Source: Niabella sp.
GTDB taxonomy: Bacteria > Bacteroidota > Bacteroidia > Chitinophagales > Chitinophagaceae
Reading direction: 5' to 3'
Assembly: GCF_030150205.1 (NCBI RefSeq)
Contig: NZ_JASLGT010000011.1
Location: 1 to 64,000, forward strand
DNA: 64,000 bases
The notes under the pieces are model-generated. The model did no database searches, was not told the DNA's origin, and saw only the letters and a list, made by a program, of their open reading frames with translations. The translations under genes were made by a program, and so were the position numbers. The number at the start of each line of letters is the position of its first letter. Position 1 is the first letter of the stretch. Below, in pieces: positions 35,014 through 43,559 of the stretch.

Positions 35014-35097
35014 AGCCCGGAGGGCTACAATGTGAATAGCCCTCTGCAAAGCGGAGGATTTCCGACAGCGGTAGGTTCAACCCTGACAGGGGTTGAA
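35014..35097. repeat. Left palindrome cluster of the IS200/REP-type unit
   Basis: Three hairpins in a row: AGCCC/GGGCT (35014-35026), CCTCTGC/GCGGAGG (35041-35057, one G-U pair), and TTCAACCC/GGGTTGAA (35076-35097, 6-base loop). The last one has the same stem as the palindrome 15 bases after the transposase gene. The remainder of 34783-35154 holds no gene. Confidence 0.7.
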
Positions 35098-35154
35098 TTT
35101 TTCGAAAAAGAATCGTAACTTATTCCCGATTATTAACCCACAAATGAAATCACT

Positions 35155-35598
35155 ATGAGCTACCGTCAGGTCTTTTACCAGATCGTGTTTAGTACAAAAC
35201 ACCGTAAAAAAACAATTGCAGAGTCGGATTGTGAACAACTTTACAGATATATATCCGGAATCGTAAAGAATCACAAATGCAAGCTTTATTGTATCAACGG
35301 GGTGGCAGATCATATCCACATTTTTTCAGACCTTCATCCTTGCATATCGCTTGCAGATTACGTAAAAGACATAAAGATAGCTTCTAATAGTTGGATGAAA
35401 AACAGCGGTTTATTTCCCGATTTTGAGGGATGGCAGGAGGGATATGGTGCGTTCACCTATTCAATTGGAGAAAAAGATAAGATTATCAATTATATTAGGA
35501 ACCAAAAAGAACATCACAAAAAAGAGTTATTTCATGATGAATTCAAAAGACTGCTGATTGAAAATGATATTGAATTTAACGAACAATACCTGCTTTGA
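35155..35598 (+). CDS. IS200-type Y1 transposase (REP-associated type possible)
   Basis: A 147-residue single-stranded DNA transposase. The HUH motif is DHIHIF (about 52-57) and the catalytic Tyr lies in INYIRNQKEHH (about 118-128). No TnpB gene is next to it. Both sides carry strong palindromes, including the same TTCAACCC/GGGTTGAA stem, and the downstream end has an 11-bp perfect hairpin, as expected for an IS200 element or for a domesticated REP-associated (RAYT) transposase. The frame is intact, so it may be active. Confidence 0.9.
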   Translation: MSYRQVFYQIVFSTKHRKKTIAESDCEQLYRYISGIVKNHKCKLYCINGVADHIHIFSDLHPCISLADYVKDIKIASNSWMKNSGLFPDFEGWQEGYGAFTYSIGEKDKIINYIRNQKEHHKKELFHDEFKRLLIENDIEFNEQYLL

Positions 35599-35612
35599 AA
35601 AGAGCCCGTTTA

Positions 35613-35701
35613 TTCAACCCACTTTTCGGGGTTGAATTGTCCGTGCCCGGGTAGCCTCCAACCTCAGTTGGAGGCTATGCATATTTAGGGCCCTTCGGGC
35701 C
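35613..35701. repeat. Right palindrome cluster of the IS200/REP-type unit
   Basis: TTCAACCC/GGGTTGAA (35613-35636, 8-base loop), then a perfect 11-bp hairpin TAGCCTCCAAC/GTTGGAGGCTA (35652-35677, 4-base loop), then GGCCC/GGGCC (35689-35701, 3-base loop) followed by TCTTTATA. The gap to panB (to 35942) holds nothing else I recognise. Confidence 0.75.
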
Positions 35702-35942
35702 TCTTTATACATTAAAGGATATTGCTACTTCAGCGCGAAAGCCATCGTAATAATACCGATCCCCTTTGCCTATTTCAGGAATAGTGTTCACCAGGCACAT
35801 TTATCGGAACAACATGACAGGGCGTATCACTGGACTCAATATAGCATGACTCCTGTCATGGGCAAGAAATGCTCTTCAGAAATATTTCTGAATGATCGGT
35901 TTTCAGTAACCAGGCAGATCTCTTTGCAAGTAAACCATCCGG

Positions 35943-36758
35943 CTAATATTGTTCCTGTTCATTGGGAAAATCGCCGGAGCGTACGTCAGAAATATAATGT
36001 TGTACGGCATTGGTGGCCTGATCAAAAACATTCAGGTATTGCCTTAAAAACTTGGGTTTAAATTCGGTATTGATCCCCAGCATATCATGCATTACCAGTA
36101 CCTGGCCATCGCAATGCCTGCCGGCCCCGATACCAATGGTAGGAATGTAGAGACTTTCGGTTACTTCCTTCGCCAGCAGTGCCGGTATCTTTTCCAACAC
36201 AATAGAAAAACAGCCTGCTTCCTGCAGCAGCAGCACGTCTTTGCGCAGCTTATTGGCTTCGGCGTCTTCTTTTGCCCGCACGGCATAAGTGCCGAATTTG
36301 TAAATAGACTGTGGAGTAAGTCCCAGGTGACCCATCACCGGTATGCCGGCCGATACAATTTTCCGCACGGACTCTACCACTTCTTCACCACCTTCCAGTT
36401 TTACCGCATGTGCACCGGTTTCTTTCATAATACGTACGGCAGATGCCAGGGCAATTTCAGAATTGGACTGATAGGCGCCAAACGGAAGATCGACCACCAC
36501 CAGGCAACGTTTGGCACCACGGATCACAGATTGTGCGTGGTAGATCATCTGATCAAGGGTAATGGGCAATGTGGTTTCATGTCCGGCCATTACATTGGAG
36601 GCCGAATCACCCACCAGGATTACATCAATACCGGCACCGTCGATGATGCGGGCAAAGGAAAAATCATAAGCCGTAAGCATACTGATCTTTTCCCCGGCCT
36701 CTTTCATTTTCGCCAGTGTATGTGTGGTTACCCTTTTTACTTCTTTATTAATCGACAT
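35943..36758 (-). CDS. panB: 3-methyl-2-oxobutanoate hydroxymethyltransferase
   Basis: Makes ketopantoate from ketoisovalerate with methylene-THF, the first committed step of pantothenate synthesis. Motifs: KISMLTAYDFSFA, VGDSASNVMAGHETTLPIT (metal and substrate Asp), VVVDLPFGAYQ, KLEGGEE, MGHLGLTPQS, and IPTIGIGAGRHCDGQVLVMHDMLG. 271 residues, normal. The tandem repeat array starts a few bases upstream of its start codon, so the promoter must lie in or beyond those repeats. Confidence 0.97.
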   Translation of the reverse strand: MSINKEVKRVTTHTLAKMKEAGEKISMLTAYDFSFARIIDGAGIDVILVGDSASNVMAGHETTLPITLDQMIYHAQSVIRGAKRCLVVVDLPFGAYQSNSEIALASAVRIMKETGAHAVKLEGGEEVVESVRKIVSAGIPVMGHLGLTPQSIYKFGTYAVRAKEDAEANKLRKDVLLLQEAGCFSIVLEKIPALLAKEVTESLYIPTIGIGAGRHCDGQVLVMHDMLGINTEFKPKFLRQYLNVFDQATNAVQHYISDVRSGDFPNEQEQY

Positions 36759-36761
36759 GAT

Positions 36762-37240
36762 TTTTTTGTTTAAGGTTTCAGGTTCAATGTTCCAGGTTAG
36801 ATTTCGTTTTATACTTGATGATCAATGCCAGACGCTGAGTGTTCATAACTGAAAACTAAAGACTGAAAACTGATAACTAATATTTTTGTTTAAAGTTTCA
36901 AGTTCAATGTTCCAGGTTGGGTTTCGTTTTATACCCGATGATCAATGCCAGACGCTGAGTGCTCATAACTGAAAACTAAAGACTGAAAACTGATAACTAA
37001 TTTTTTTGTTTAAGGTTTCAAGTTCAATGTTCCAGGTTGGATTTCGTTTATACTCGATGATCAATGCCAGACGCTGAGTGTTCATAACTGAAAACTAAAG
37101 ACTGAAAGCTGATAACTAATTTTTTTGTTTACGGTTTCAAGTCTAATGTTCCAGGTTGGATTTCATTTTATACTTGATGATCAATGCCAGACGCTGAGTG
37201 TTCATAACTGAAAACTAAAGACTGAAAACTGATAACTAAT
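36762..37240. repeat. Four tandem copies of a 120-bp repeat
   Basis: Contiguous units of 120, 120, 119 and about 119 bp, each starting TTTTTGTTTA-AGGTTTCA and ending ACTGATAACTAAT, with only a few substitutions between them. They fill the whole gap between panB and the ppx-like gene. There are no spacers, so it is not a CRISPR. Each unit contains the same words found in dispersed gaps of the window (about 9.1, 11.65 and 55.4-55.8 kb). Confidence 0.95.
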
Positions 37241-37250
37241 AGCTCCAAAC

Positions 37251-38138
37251 TTATCCCTGCTCTCGGATCTCTTCGTACAAATTCTGGATCAATCCATCTG
37301 CCAACCCGATCTTGGGCACCAGGATCTCTTCGGCTCCGGCCCATTTCAATACGTTTATATAAATCAATAAAGCCGGAACGATCACATCGGCCCGGTCTTC
37401 CCGCAACTTATAATTGCTCATCCGTTCGGTGAGCGTCATGCTGCTGAATTCCTTATAATAATCGCGGAGCAGTTCCAGCGAAAGCGGCCGGCCTTCCTTG
37501 CGTTTTGAAAGGGAAAAGATCTTGTTGATATTACCCCCGGACCCGATACCGATGGTTGTTTTGATATTCCGTGTATTGCTCCGTATATAGGTTTTCATTT
37601 CCTCCCACTGGGCTTCCGCCACCTGTTGCTTCAGTAACCGGATGGTTCCGATATTGAAAGAACGTTTAAAATTCATTTCCCCGTTTACAAAACAGGTTAG
37701 TTCCGTACTTCCGCCACCCACATCAATATACAGGTAGGCAGCGTCCTGGGTAAGGTTTTCGGCTACATGACTTTCATAAATGAGGGCTGCTTCCCGGTCG
37801 CCGGAAATGATCTCGATCTGCAACCCGGTTTCTTTTGCTACCTGCTCAATGATCTGCAGCCCGTTCCGGGCATCGCGCATGGCCGAAGTAGCGCAGGCTT
37901 TTACCGCTTGTACCTCGTAGGCATCCAGCAGGTGCCGGTAGGCCTTCATGGTACTGAGGATATGCGCTGTTTTATCCGGCGAAATTTCCCCGGTTTCAAA
38001 TACATCAAAACCCAGCCGCAGCGGTACCCGGATGAGATTGGATTTGATAAACTCCGGCTTGTTCTTTTTGATCATCCGCACATCCGTGATCAGTAAACGG
38101 GCGGCGTTACTGCCGATATCAATGGCCGCTAATTTCAA
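37251..38138 (-). CDS. Ppx/GppA family phosphatase (exopolyphosphatase-like)
   Basis: A 295-residue ASKHA-fold phosphatase of the exopolyphosphatase/guanosine pentaphosphatase family. Motifs: AIDIGSNAARLLI (phosphate 1), CATSAMRDARNG, the catalytic Glu near ISGDREAALIYES, YIDVGGGSTELTCF (phosphate 2), and GSGGNINKIF. It has the short two-domain form, without the C-terminal HD-like domains of E. coli Ppx. It abuts ppk1 directly (the ppk1 stop and this start are adjacent), so one operon makes and degrades polyphosphate. Confidence 0.93.
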   Translation of the reverse strand: MKLAAIDIGSNAARLLITDVRMIKKNKPEFIKSNLIRVPLRLGFDVFETGEISPDKTAHILSTMKAYRHLLDAYEVQAVKACATSAMRDARNGLQIIEQVAKETGLQIEIISGDREAALIYESHVAENLTQDAAYLYIDVGGGSTELTCFVNGEMNFKRSFNIGTIRLLKQQVAEAQWEEMKTYIRSNTRNIKTTIGIGSGGNINKIFSLSKRKEGRPLSLELLRDYYKEFSSMTLTERMSNYKLREDRADVIVPALLIYINVLKWAGAEEILVPKIGLADGLIQNLYEEIREQG

Positions 38139-40214
38139 CTATGAATATTTTTTATTGATGAGGTAATGATAGATCTCCTCCTGTGACCGTACCTTTTTAG
38201 AGGCCGAATGTACATATTTATTTTTAAGTTCATTATCCAGTACCCGGGCCTTTACATTGTCGCTCAGCTGGATATTCAGAATATCGATCAGCTCGTTTTT
38301 CAACTGGGGATCCAGGACCGGACAGGTGGCTTCCACCCGGTGTTCAATATTCCGCAGCATCCAGTCTGCCGACGACAGGAATACGCGGGGCTTCCCGCCA
38401 TTATGAAATACAAAAACACGGGCGTGTTCCAGGTACTCATCCACAATACTGATGGCGGTAACCTTGTGCCTGAACTTTTTGTTCTGCGACAGCATGCAGA
38501 AGATACCCCGCACGATCAGTTTTACCACAACACCCGCCCGTGCCGCTTCATAAAGTTTCTGGATCAGGTCGATATCGGAAAGCGAATTGATCTTGATGAT
38601 CATTTCTGCCTTTTTCCCCTTCCGGGCCGTAGCAATTTCATGATCGATCAGTTTTACCAGGAAGGTGCGCACCAGGTACGGACTGGGAACAATGGTGGTA
38701 CATTTCTGTAATACCAGTTCATTGGTCTTGGGGTTCTCCAGGTAGGTAAAGATCCGGTTGATATCGGCCATTATTTTTTTGTTGGAGGTCAGCAGGCAAT
38801 GATCGGCATAAATGCGGGCCGTTTTTTCATTCAGGTTGCCGGTGCTTACAAAACCGTAATGTTCCGTTTGAGCACCCTTTCTTTTTTTGATAATGCACAA
38901 TTTGGCATGCACTTTCATATTCGGGAACCCGGTTAAAACGGTCGCACCCACATCTTCCAGACGCTGCTTCCATTCCATATTTGCTTCTTCATCAAAGCGG
39001 GCCTTCAGCTCCAGCATTACGGTAACTTCTTTGCCATTGCGTACGGCATTTACCAATGCATTGATGATCTTCGACTGGGAGGCCAGGCGGTAACAGGTGA
39101 TCTTGATGGATACCACATCCGGGTCAAAAGCAGCCTCCCGGATCAGGTCGATGGTGGGCGTAAAATTATGATAGGGATAGCTCAGCAGCACATCCCGGTG
39201 CATGATCACATCCGAAATACGCTGTTCCAGCAAGAGGGGATGATCAAATGGCTCCTTTCTCCTGCTTACGTTTTTAAATACCTTGGATGGGAAGTCGATA
39301 AAATGACGGAAATTGTGAATGGCGCCTGCCGGGCTGATGGCATCCTGTTTTGCAAATCCCATACGGGTAACGAGGTAGCTCAGGAGCTCCGGATCCATCC
39401 GCTCATCGTAAGTAAAACGTACGGGTGTACCTTTTTTCCGGTTTTTAAGACCGGTTTCCAGTTTCTGGATGATGGATGTATTATCAGCGGTATCGATATC
39501 CAGTTCGGCATCCCGCGTAAATTTAAAAATATGTGCCCTGAACTCATCATAACCCAGGAACCGGAAGATATCCGGGAGATTGGAAATAATGGCATCTTCC
39601 AGCAACATAATATCGTGCTGGCTGGGGCGGGAGGGAAGCTCAATAAAACGTCCGACCGCCGTTACGGGCACTTCGATGATCGCATATTTCCGGTCTTGCC
39701 GGTTAAAGCTTTTCCGCATCACCACTCCCAGGAAAATGGATTTATCGCGAAGTGTAGGAAATTTTTTAATATTCTCAATCATCAGCGGAATGATATTCGG
39801 ACTGATCTCCGATTCATAAAAATCCCGGATGAATTTTTTCTGTGTTACGGTAAGCTGGGCTTCTGTTTTTAAATAGATCCGGTTCCGGTTGAGGCTGCGT
39901 TGCACATTCTTCCAAACCCGCTCAAACTCTTCCTGCTGATCGGTCATCAGGCGGTGGATCTGATCAAGGATCTTTTTTGGATTTTTCTCGGGGTGCATGT
40001 TCAGCTTCGACTCGATCCGCAGCATCCGCTTCAGCGAAGCAATACGAACCCTGAAAAATTCATCCCGGTTATTGGAAAAAATTCCAAGAAATTTGATCCG
40101 CTCGTTCAGCGGAACGGTTGGGTCCGCAGCCTCCTGTAATACCCGGCCGTTAAAGGCCAGCCAACTGATGTCCCTGGGGATAACCTTCTGCATATCTTTT
40201 CGGTGTATACTCAC
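38139..40214 (-). CDS. ppk1: Polyphosphate kinase 1
   Basis: Builds polyphosphate from ATP. 691 residues with the N domain (SWLAFNGRVLQEA), the H domain (about 110-310) and two C-terminal phospholipase-D-like catalytic domains: MKVHAKLCII (phosphorylated His) and EHARVFVFHNGGKPRVFLSSADWM (second His). Arg- and Lys-rich ATP-binding segments (LELKARFDEEANMEWKQRLE) are present. Transcribed ahead of the ppx-like gene. Confidence 0.97.
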   Translation of the reverse strand: MSIHRKDMQKVIPRDISWLAFNGRVLQEAADPTVPLNERIKFLGIFSNNRDEFFRVRIASLKRMLRIESKLNMHPEKNPKKILDQIHRLMTDQQEEFERVWKNVQRSLNRNRIYLKTEAQLTVTQKKFIRDFYESEISPNIIPLMIENIKKFPTLRDKSIFLGVVMRKSFNRQDRKYAIIEVPVTAVGRFIELPSRPSQHDIMLLEDAIISNLPDIFRFLGYDEFRAHIFKFTRDAELDIDTADNTSIIQKLETGLKNRKKGTPVRFTYDERMDPELLSYLVTRMGFAKQDAISPAGAIHNFRHFIDFPSKVFKNVSRRKEPFDHPLLLEQRISDVIMHRDVLLSYPYHNFTPTIDLIREAAFDPDVVSIKITCYRLASQSKIINALVNAVRNGKEVTVMLELKARFDEEANMEWKQRLEDVGATVLTGFPNMKVHAKLCIIKKRKGAQTEHYGFVSTGNLNEKTARIYADHCLLTSNKKIMADINRIFTYLENPKTNELVLQKCTTIVPSPYLVRTFLVKLIDHEIATARKGKKAEMIIKINSLSDIDLIQKLYEAARAGVVVKLIVRGIFCMLSQNKKFRHKVTAISIVDEYLEHARVFVFHNGGKPRVFLSSADWMLRNIEHRVEATCPVLDPQLKNELIDILNIQLSDNVKARVLDNELKNKYVHSASKKVRSQEEIYHYLINKKYS

Positions 40215-40391
40215 AATAATACCACTTTATCGGCAGAATTACGGGGAATAATCGGAGTTTACGGTAAGTTGAGGCTTAAATTATTATTAAGTATTTCCGG
40301 TTGTTATTCAATTCCGCATAACAGCTACCAACAGAATTCCGGCGCTTTTTACGACCGGCAAAGGAAATGCAATACCGCAGCTTACCTGCGC
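40215..40391. other. Region upstream of ppk1
   Basis: No supported gene. The promoter of ppk1 should lie here, but no exact TAnnTTTG match was found on the minus strand. Confidence 0.3.
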
Positions 40392-40655
40392 TCAATGCCG
40401 GAGCGGTACTGGTGGTATAAGATCAGGTCCGGCAACCTTGGCCGCCTGAAATATAGCAGTGGCAGACTCCGGCAGCCGCGGTTGTTTGGCGCCCGATAGG
40501 GTTATGAATGGTTTTTCAGAAAGCACGATCATGGCTAATTCTCCGGATTTTTCGTTTGCCGGACGGTCTGCCGGCTCCGTTTGCACCGGAACAAAGTCGG
40601 TTGAACCTGGCTGTTCCGGAAGCGGCGATACGGCTGCGGGAACTGTTTGCTCCAT
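40392..40655 (-). CDS. Possible small Pro-rich protein
   Basis: An 87-residue frame (MEQTVPAAVSPLPEQPGSTDFVPVQ...), rich in Pro, Ala and Glu, with no signal peptide and no known motif. It lies 41 bases downstream of the coiled-coil gene on the same strand, in a different frame. Competing plus-strand frames look no better. Real or not cannot be decided from the sequence alone. Confidence 0.3.
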   Translation of the reverse strand: MEQTVPAAVSPLPEQPGSTDFVPVQTEPADRPANEKSGELAMIVLSEKPFITLSGAKQPRLPESATAIFQAAKVAGPDLIPPVPLRH

Positions 40656-40696
40656 CAGCTTTAGCCGGCAGGCGGCCAGTTCCTGCAGGTTTGTAT

Positions 40697-41065
40697 TTAT
40701 AGTCTCAACTCAACTGCTTTTTCAGCGATCTCCAGCCTGTTTTCCAGGTTGAGCAGGCCAACCGGGGTATAGCGTAACAATCGTGCCTGTAATACCAGTA
40801 CCCGGCTTTTGGCCAGGTCGCGCTTCAGGCGGGTCCTTACGTCTGTAGCGGTTGCCTGGGTCAATGCCTGCTCGTAAGCATCCAGTGTGGTTTGCTTTAT
40901 GCGCAGGTCGGCTGTGGTATGATCAATGATGTTCCGGTGGCGTTCAATCCGGCGTTTCAATGCCACTATTTTAATGATCAAACCGGCATGTTGCTGGCGG
41001 AATGTTTCCTGTAAAAGTGTGCAGTCCGCGATGGTGTGTACGCGGTTTAAAGATAGCTTTGACAT
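40697..41065 (-). CDS. Coiled-coil protein of unknown function
   Basis: A 122-residue, strongly helical protein rich in Arg, Leu, Thr and Ala (LIIKIVALKRRIERHRNIIDHTTADLRIKQTTLDAYEQ...), predicted to form a long coiled coil or helical hairpin. No signal peptide or known motif. It stands alone between ppk1 and the YajQ-like gene. Confidence 0.55.
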   Translation of the reverse strand: MSKLSLNRVHTIADCTLLQETFRQQHAGLIIKIVALKRRIERHRNIIDHTTADLRIKQTTLDAYEQALTQATATDVRTRLKRDLAKSRVLVLQARLLRYTPVGLLNLENRLEIAEKAVELRL

Positions 41066-41363
41066 TATTGGTGATTTTATGATTAAAAAATGCAGGAAAC
41101 CGTTCCATCATTTTGATGGTCAGCGGGTTTTCTTACCTAAATATAATAAAAAAAATGCAATTGTGGCCGGGAGGTATTGTTAAAATTGCAGATGGCAGAT
41201 AGATCATGCGCTTTAACCGTATTCAAAAATACCAGGAAGAGGCTTAAGCTGCTCCGGAATATGGGATGATACCTGTCAGCAGTGGAAAATAATTCCGTAG
41301 AATCCGCAGGTTCTTAGTACTTTTAAATTTTACATTTTAAATTTATATTCTAAATTTCTGAAT
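41066..41363. other. Gap before the YajQ-family gene
   Basis: About 300 bp, no supported gene. The last 50 bases are very AT-rich (repeated 'attttaaattt' words) and include TAAATTTC at 41352-41359, one base off the -7 consensus, next to the start at 41364. Confidence 0.35.
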
Positions 41364-41855
41364 ATGCCTTCTTTTGATTTTGCCAGTAAAGTAGATGCAC
41401 AGGCGCTGGACAATGCCGTAAATGTGGTGAAAAAGGAAATCACCAACCGTTTTGATTTTAAAGGTTCGCATGTAGTGATCGACCTGGATAAAAAAACATT
41501 CAAGATCAATGTAGAAACGGAAGATGATATGAAGATGACGCAGTTACTGGATGTACTGGTAAGCCGCGCCCATAAGCAGGGCATCGCCCCCGAAGCGTTT
41601 GACCTCAGCAAGGCCGGAAGCCAGATCGGCAAGGCCTGGAAAAAAGAAGTGGAAGTACGCAACGGTATCAGGCAGGAAGATGCCAAGAAAATCGTGAAGC
41701 TGATCAAAGATGCCGGGCTGAAAGTGCAGGCTTCCATCCATGACGATGTGGTGCGGGTAACCGGCAAAAAGATCGATGACCTGCAAAGCGTGATACAGGC
41801 TTCAAAAGGCTGGGAGCTGGGCGTACCGCTACAGATCGAAAATATGCGGAGTTAG
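41364..41855 (+). CDS. YajQ family cyclic-di-GMP-binding-type protein
   Basis: A 163-residue cytosolic protein of the YajQ/UPF0234 family; in Xanthomonas a member binds cyclic-di-GMP and acts as a transcriptional co-regulator. Signature: MPSFDFASKVDAQALDNAV, ITNRFDFKGSHVVIDL, and the C-terminal ASIHDDVVRVTGKKIDDLQ...GVPLQIENMRS. It has two ferredoxin-like domains by family knowledge. A role here is unproven. Confidence 0.95.
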   Translation: MPSFDFASKVDAQALDNAVNVVKKEITNRFDFKGSHVVIDLDKKTFKINVETEDDMKMTQLLDVLVSRAHKQGIAPEAFDLSKAGSQIGKAWKKEVEVRNGIRQEDAKKIVKLIKDAGLKVQASIHDDVVRVTGKKIDDLQSVIQASKGWELGVPLQIENMRS

Positions 41856-42006
41856 GGAATTTGAGAATTTGAAAATTTGAGAATGTGGAAATGTGGAAAT
41901 TGGGTCTGGGAGCGGAATAAGGAAGTTGGTCATCGCCGGCTTCTGGTACGGCAGTGGGGCCGGAGCTATCTGGGTTGAATGTTTTGCATTTTAATTTGAT
42001 ATTCAT

Positions 42007-42037
42007 TATGCTGCATTTGGGATTTTCCTTACCTTTG
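42007..42037 (+). promoter_or_regulatory. Probable promoter of the L31 gene
   Basis: TATG at 42007-42010 (one mismatch to TTTG), 19-bp spacer and a perfect TACCTTTG at 42030-42037. A leader of about 60 bases follows, which could hold autoregulatory structure. Confidence 0.55.
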
Positions 42038-42099
42038 CACCTCAAATTTTATTCATAACCGTACGGCAAAATCCGTACAACCTTAAAAATCATATAATT

Positions 42100-42348
42100 A
42101 TGAAACAAGGGCTCCATCCAGAAAGCTACCGTTTAGTAGTGTTTAAAGACATGAGTAACGGCGATACCTTTTTAAGCCGCTCTACTGCCAATTCAAAAGA
42201 AACCATTCAATGGGAAGATGGTAACGAATACCCCGTAATTAAACTGGAAATTTCAAGCACCTCTCACCCTTTCTTTACTGGTAAGAACGTTCTGGTAGAT
42301 ACTGCCGGTCGTATCGACAAGTTCAAAAGAAAATACGCCAAGAAATAA
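42100..42348 (+). CDS. rpmE2: Type B 50S ribosomal protein L31
   Basis: An 82-residue ribosomal protein of the zinc-independent (C-) type B class: MKQGLHPESYRLVVFKDMSNGDTF, IKLEISSTSHPFFTGKNVLVDTAGRIDKFKRKY. It lacks the CxxC zinc pairs of type A L31. A strong terminator follows. Confidence 0.97.
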   Translation: MKQGLHPESYRLVVFKDMSNGDTFLSRSTANSKETIQWEDGNEYPVIKLEISSTSHPFFTGKNVLVDTAGRIDKFKRKYAKK

Positions 42349-42373
42349 TTGGTGCTGTTTTTATATTTTTTAC

Positions 42374-42402
42374 AAACCCCGGTGCTCCCGGGGTTTTGTT
42401 TT
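42374..42402 (+). terminator. Rho-independent terminator after the L31 gene
   Basis: Perfect 9-bp stem AAACCCCGG (42374-42382)/CCGGGGTTT (42388-42396), TGCTC loop, then TTTTGTTTT. Confidence 0.85.
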
Positions 42403-42437
42403 GCCCTTATTTCTGTTTATCTTAGGCACCTCAATTT

Positions 42438-43559
42438 ATGAGCGCAGTTATTTTCACGCATACACAGTACCAGGCAGAACCATTGTTCCCTTTTAGTCTT
42501 ACAACGGCCGTGGAGGCCATTCCCGGGGGTATGATGACCAACCGCCGGCGCTGGGAGCGGATCGTGGAAAACGATCTGAAGAACGGTACGGATGCCCGCT
42601 GGTTTATACCGGCCAGCCTGCTGCCATCGCAGCAGCTGGTGGATCAATTGCGCGCTTTTTCTCCCGGTGATTTCCTGCAATTCGAAAGCGGAGCCATTAT
42701 TGGTTACGGTGCATCTGAAGCAGATTTTTCCGGCAGTCCGGTTGAGCTGCTTCCTCAAACCCCGGTTGATTTTATCCGGTACGGCTGGGATATTTTTGAG
42801 CAAAACGCGCGCTTGCTGCATTTCGATTTTACATTGCTCAGCCAGGGCCGGGAACCGGCACCGCTGGCCGCCGGCAACCAGGTCACCAACGGCGCGCAGG
42901 TATTTATTGAACCAGGTGCAGATGTGCGGTTTTCGTTCATCAACGCGGAGGAGGGACCGGTGTATATCTCGAAGAATGCGCTGATCATGGAAGGTACCTG
43001 TATCCGCGGACCGGTGTTTATTGGTGAAGGAGCAGTGGTAAAAATGGGTACCCGGATCTATGGTGGAACTACTATCGGTGCTTTTTGCACGGTGGGCGGA
43101 GAAATTAAAAATTCGGTGCTGTTCCCGTTTTCCAATAAAGCACACGATGGTTACCTGGGCGATTCGGTGATCGGGCGCTGGTGCAACCTGGGCGCCGGTA
43201 CCAGTAACAGCAATTTAAAAAACACAGCCGGAAATATTCGCATAACTTTGCCCTCCGGAAGATATCAGGCGGGTATGAAATGCGGGGTATTGATGGGCGA
43301 TTATTCAAAAGCTGCGATCAATACTTCCTTTAACTCCGGAACGGTGACCGGCATCTGTGCAAACATTTTCGGCAAAGGACTCAGCCCTAAATGGATCCCT
43401 TCTTTTTCCTGGGGATATAATGATGACACGCTTTACGAGTTGCCCCAGGCTTTGATACACCTGGAGCGGTGGATGCAAACCAAAAAACAAATACTGACAA
43501 CAGCAGAAAAAGAGCATATTACCCATATTTATAATCAAACAAAAACAAAGAAATCATGA
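42438..43559 (+). CDS. GlmU-like sugar nucleotidyltransferase-related protein
   Basis: A 373-residue protein of the Bacteroidota 'GlmU family', whose C-terminal left-handed beta-helix (about 170-340: hexapeptide runs such as VYISKNALIMEGTCIRGPVFIGEGAVV) resembles acyl/acetyltransferases. The N-terminal 160 residues are short compared with real GlmU and lack a clear GXGTRM pyrophosphorylase loop, so it may not transfer nucleotides. It overlaps the tpiA start by 4 bases (ATGA), implying translational coupling. The substrate is unknown. Confidence 0.85.
   Translation: MSAVIFTHTQYQAEPLFPFSLTTAVEAIPGGMMTNRRRWERIVENDLKNGTDARWFIPASLLPSQQLVDQLRAFSPGDFLQFESGAIIGYGASEADFSGSPVELLPQTPVDFIRYGWDIFEQNARLLHFDFTLLSQGREPAPLAAGNQVTNGAQVFIEPGADVRFSFINAEEGPVYISKNALIMEGTCIRGPVFIGEGAVVKMGTRIYGGTTIGAFCTVGGEIKNSVLFPFSNKAHDGYLGDSVIGRWCNLGAGTSNSNLKNTAGNIRITLPSGRYQAGMKCGVLMGDYSKAAINTSFNSGTVTGICANIFGKGLSPKWIPSFSWGYNDDTLYELPQALIHLERWMQTKKQILTTAEKEHITHIYNQTKTKKS

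Larger units (their letters stand above)
35010..35705. mobile_element. IS200/REP-type mobile unit
   Basis: The Y1 transposase gene with its flanking palindromes. The inner pair TTCAACCC/GGGTTGAA at 35076-35097 and 35613-35636 likely marks the left and right ends recognised as single-strand hairpins; the outer hairpins may belong to REP sequences. Exact ends cannot be set without an empty site for comparison. Confidence 0.6.

Noticed and set aside
36087..36773. 228-codon plus-strand frame opposite panB
   Set aside because: panB on the other strand is a full-length, motif-complete gene; this is its shadow.
36762..37240. Possible CRISPR array
   Set aside because: The 120-bp units are contiguous and nearly identical throughout; there are no unique spacers and no cas genes nearby.
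42417..43145. 242-codon minus-strand frame opposite the GlmU-like gene
   Set aside because: Shadow of the hexapeptide-repeat gene; the His/Arg/Cys-rich translation is not protein-like.
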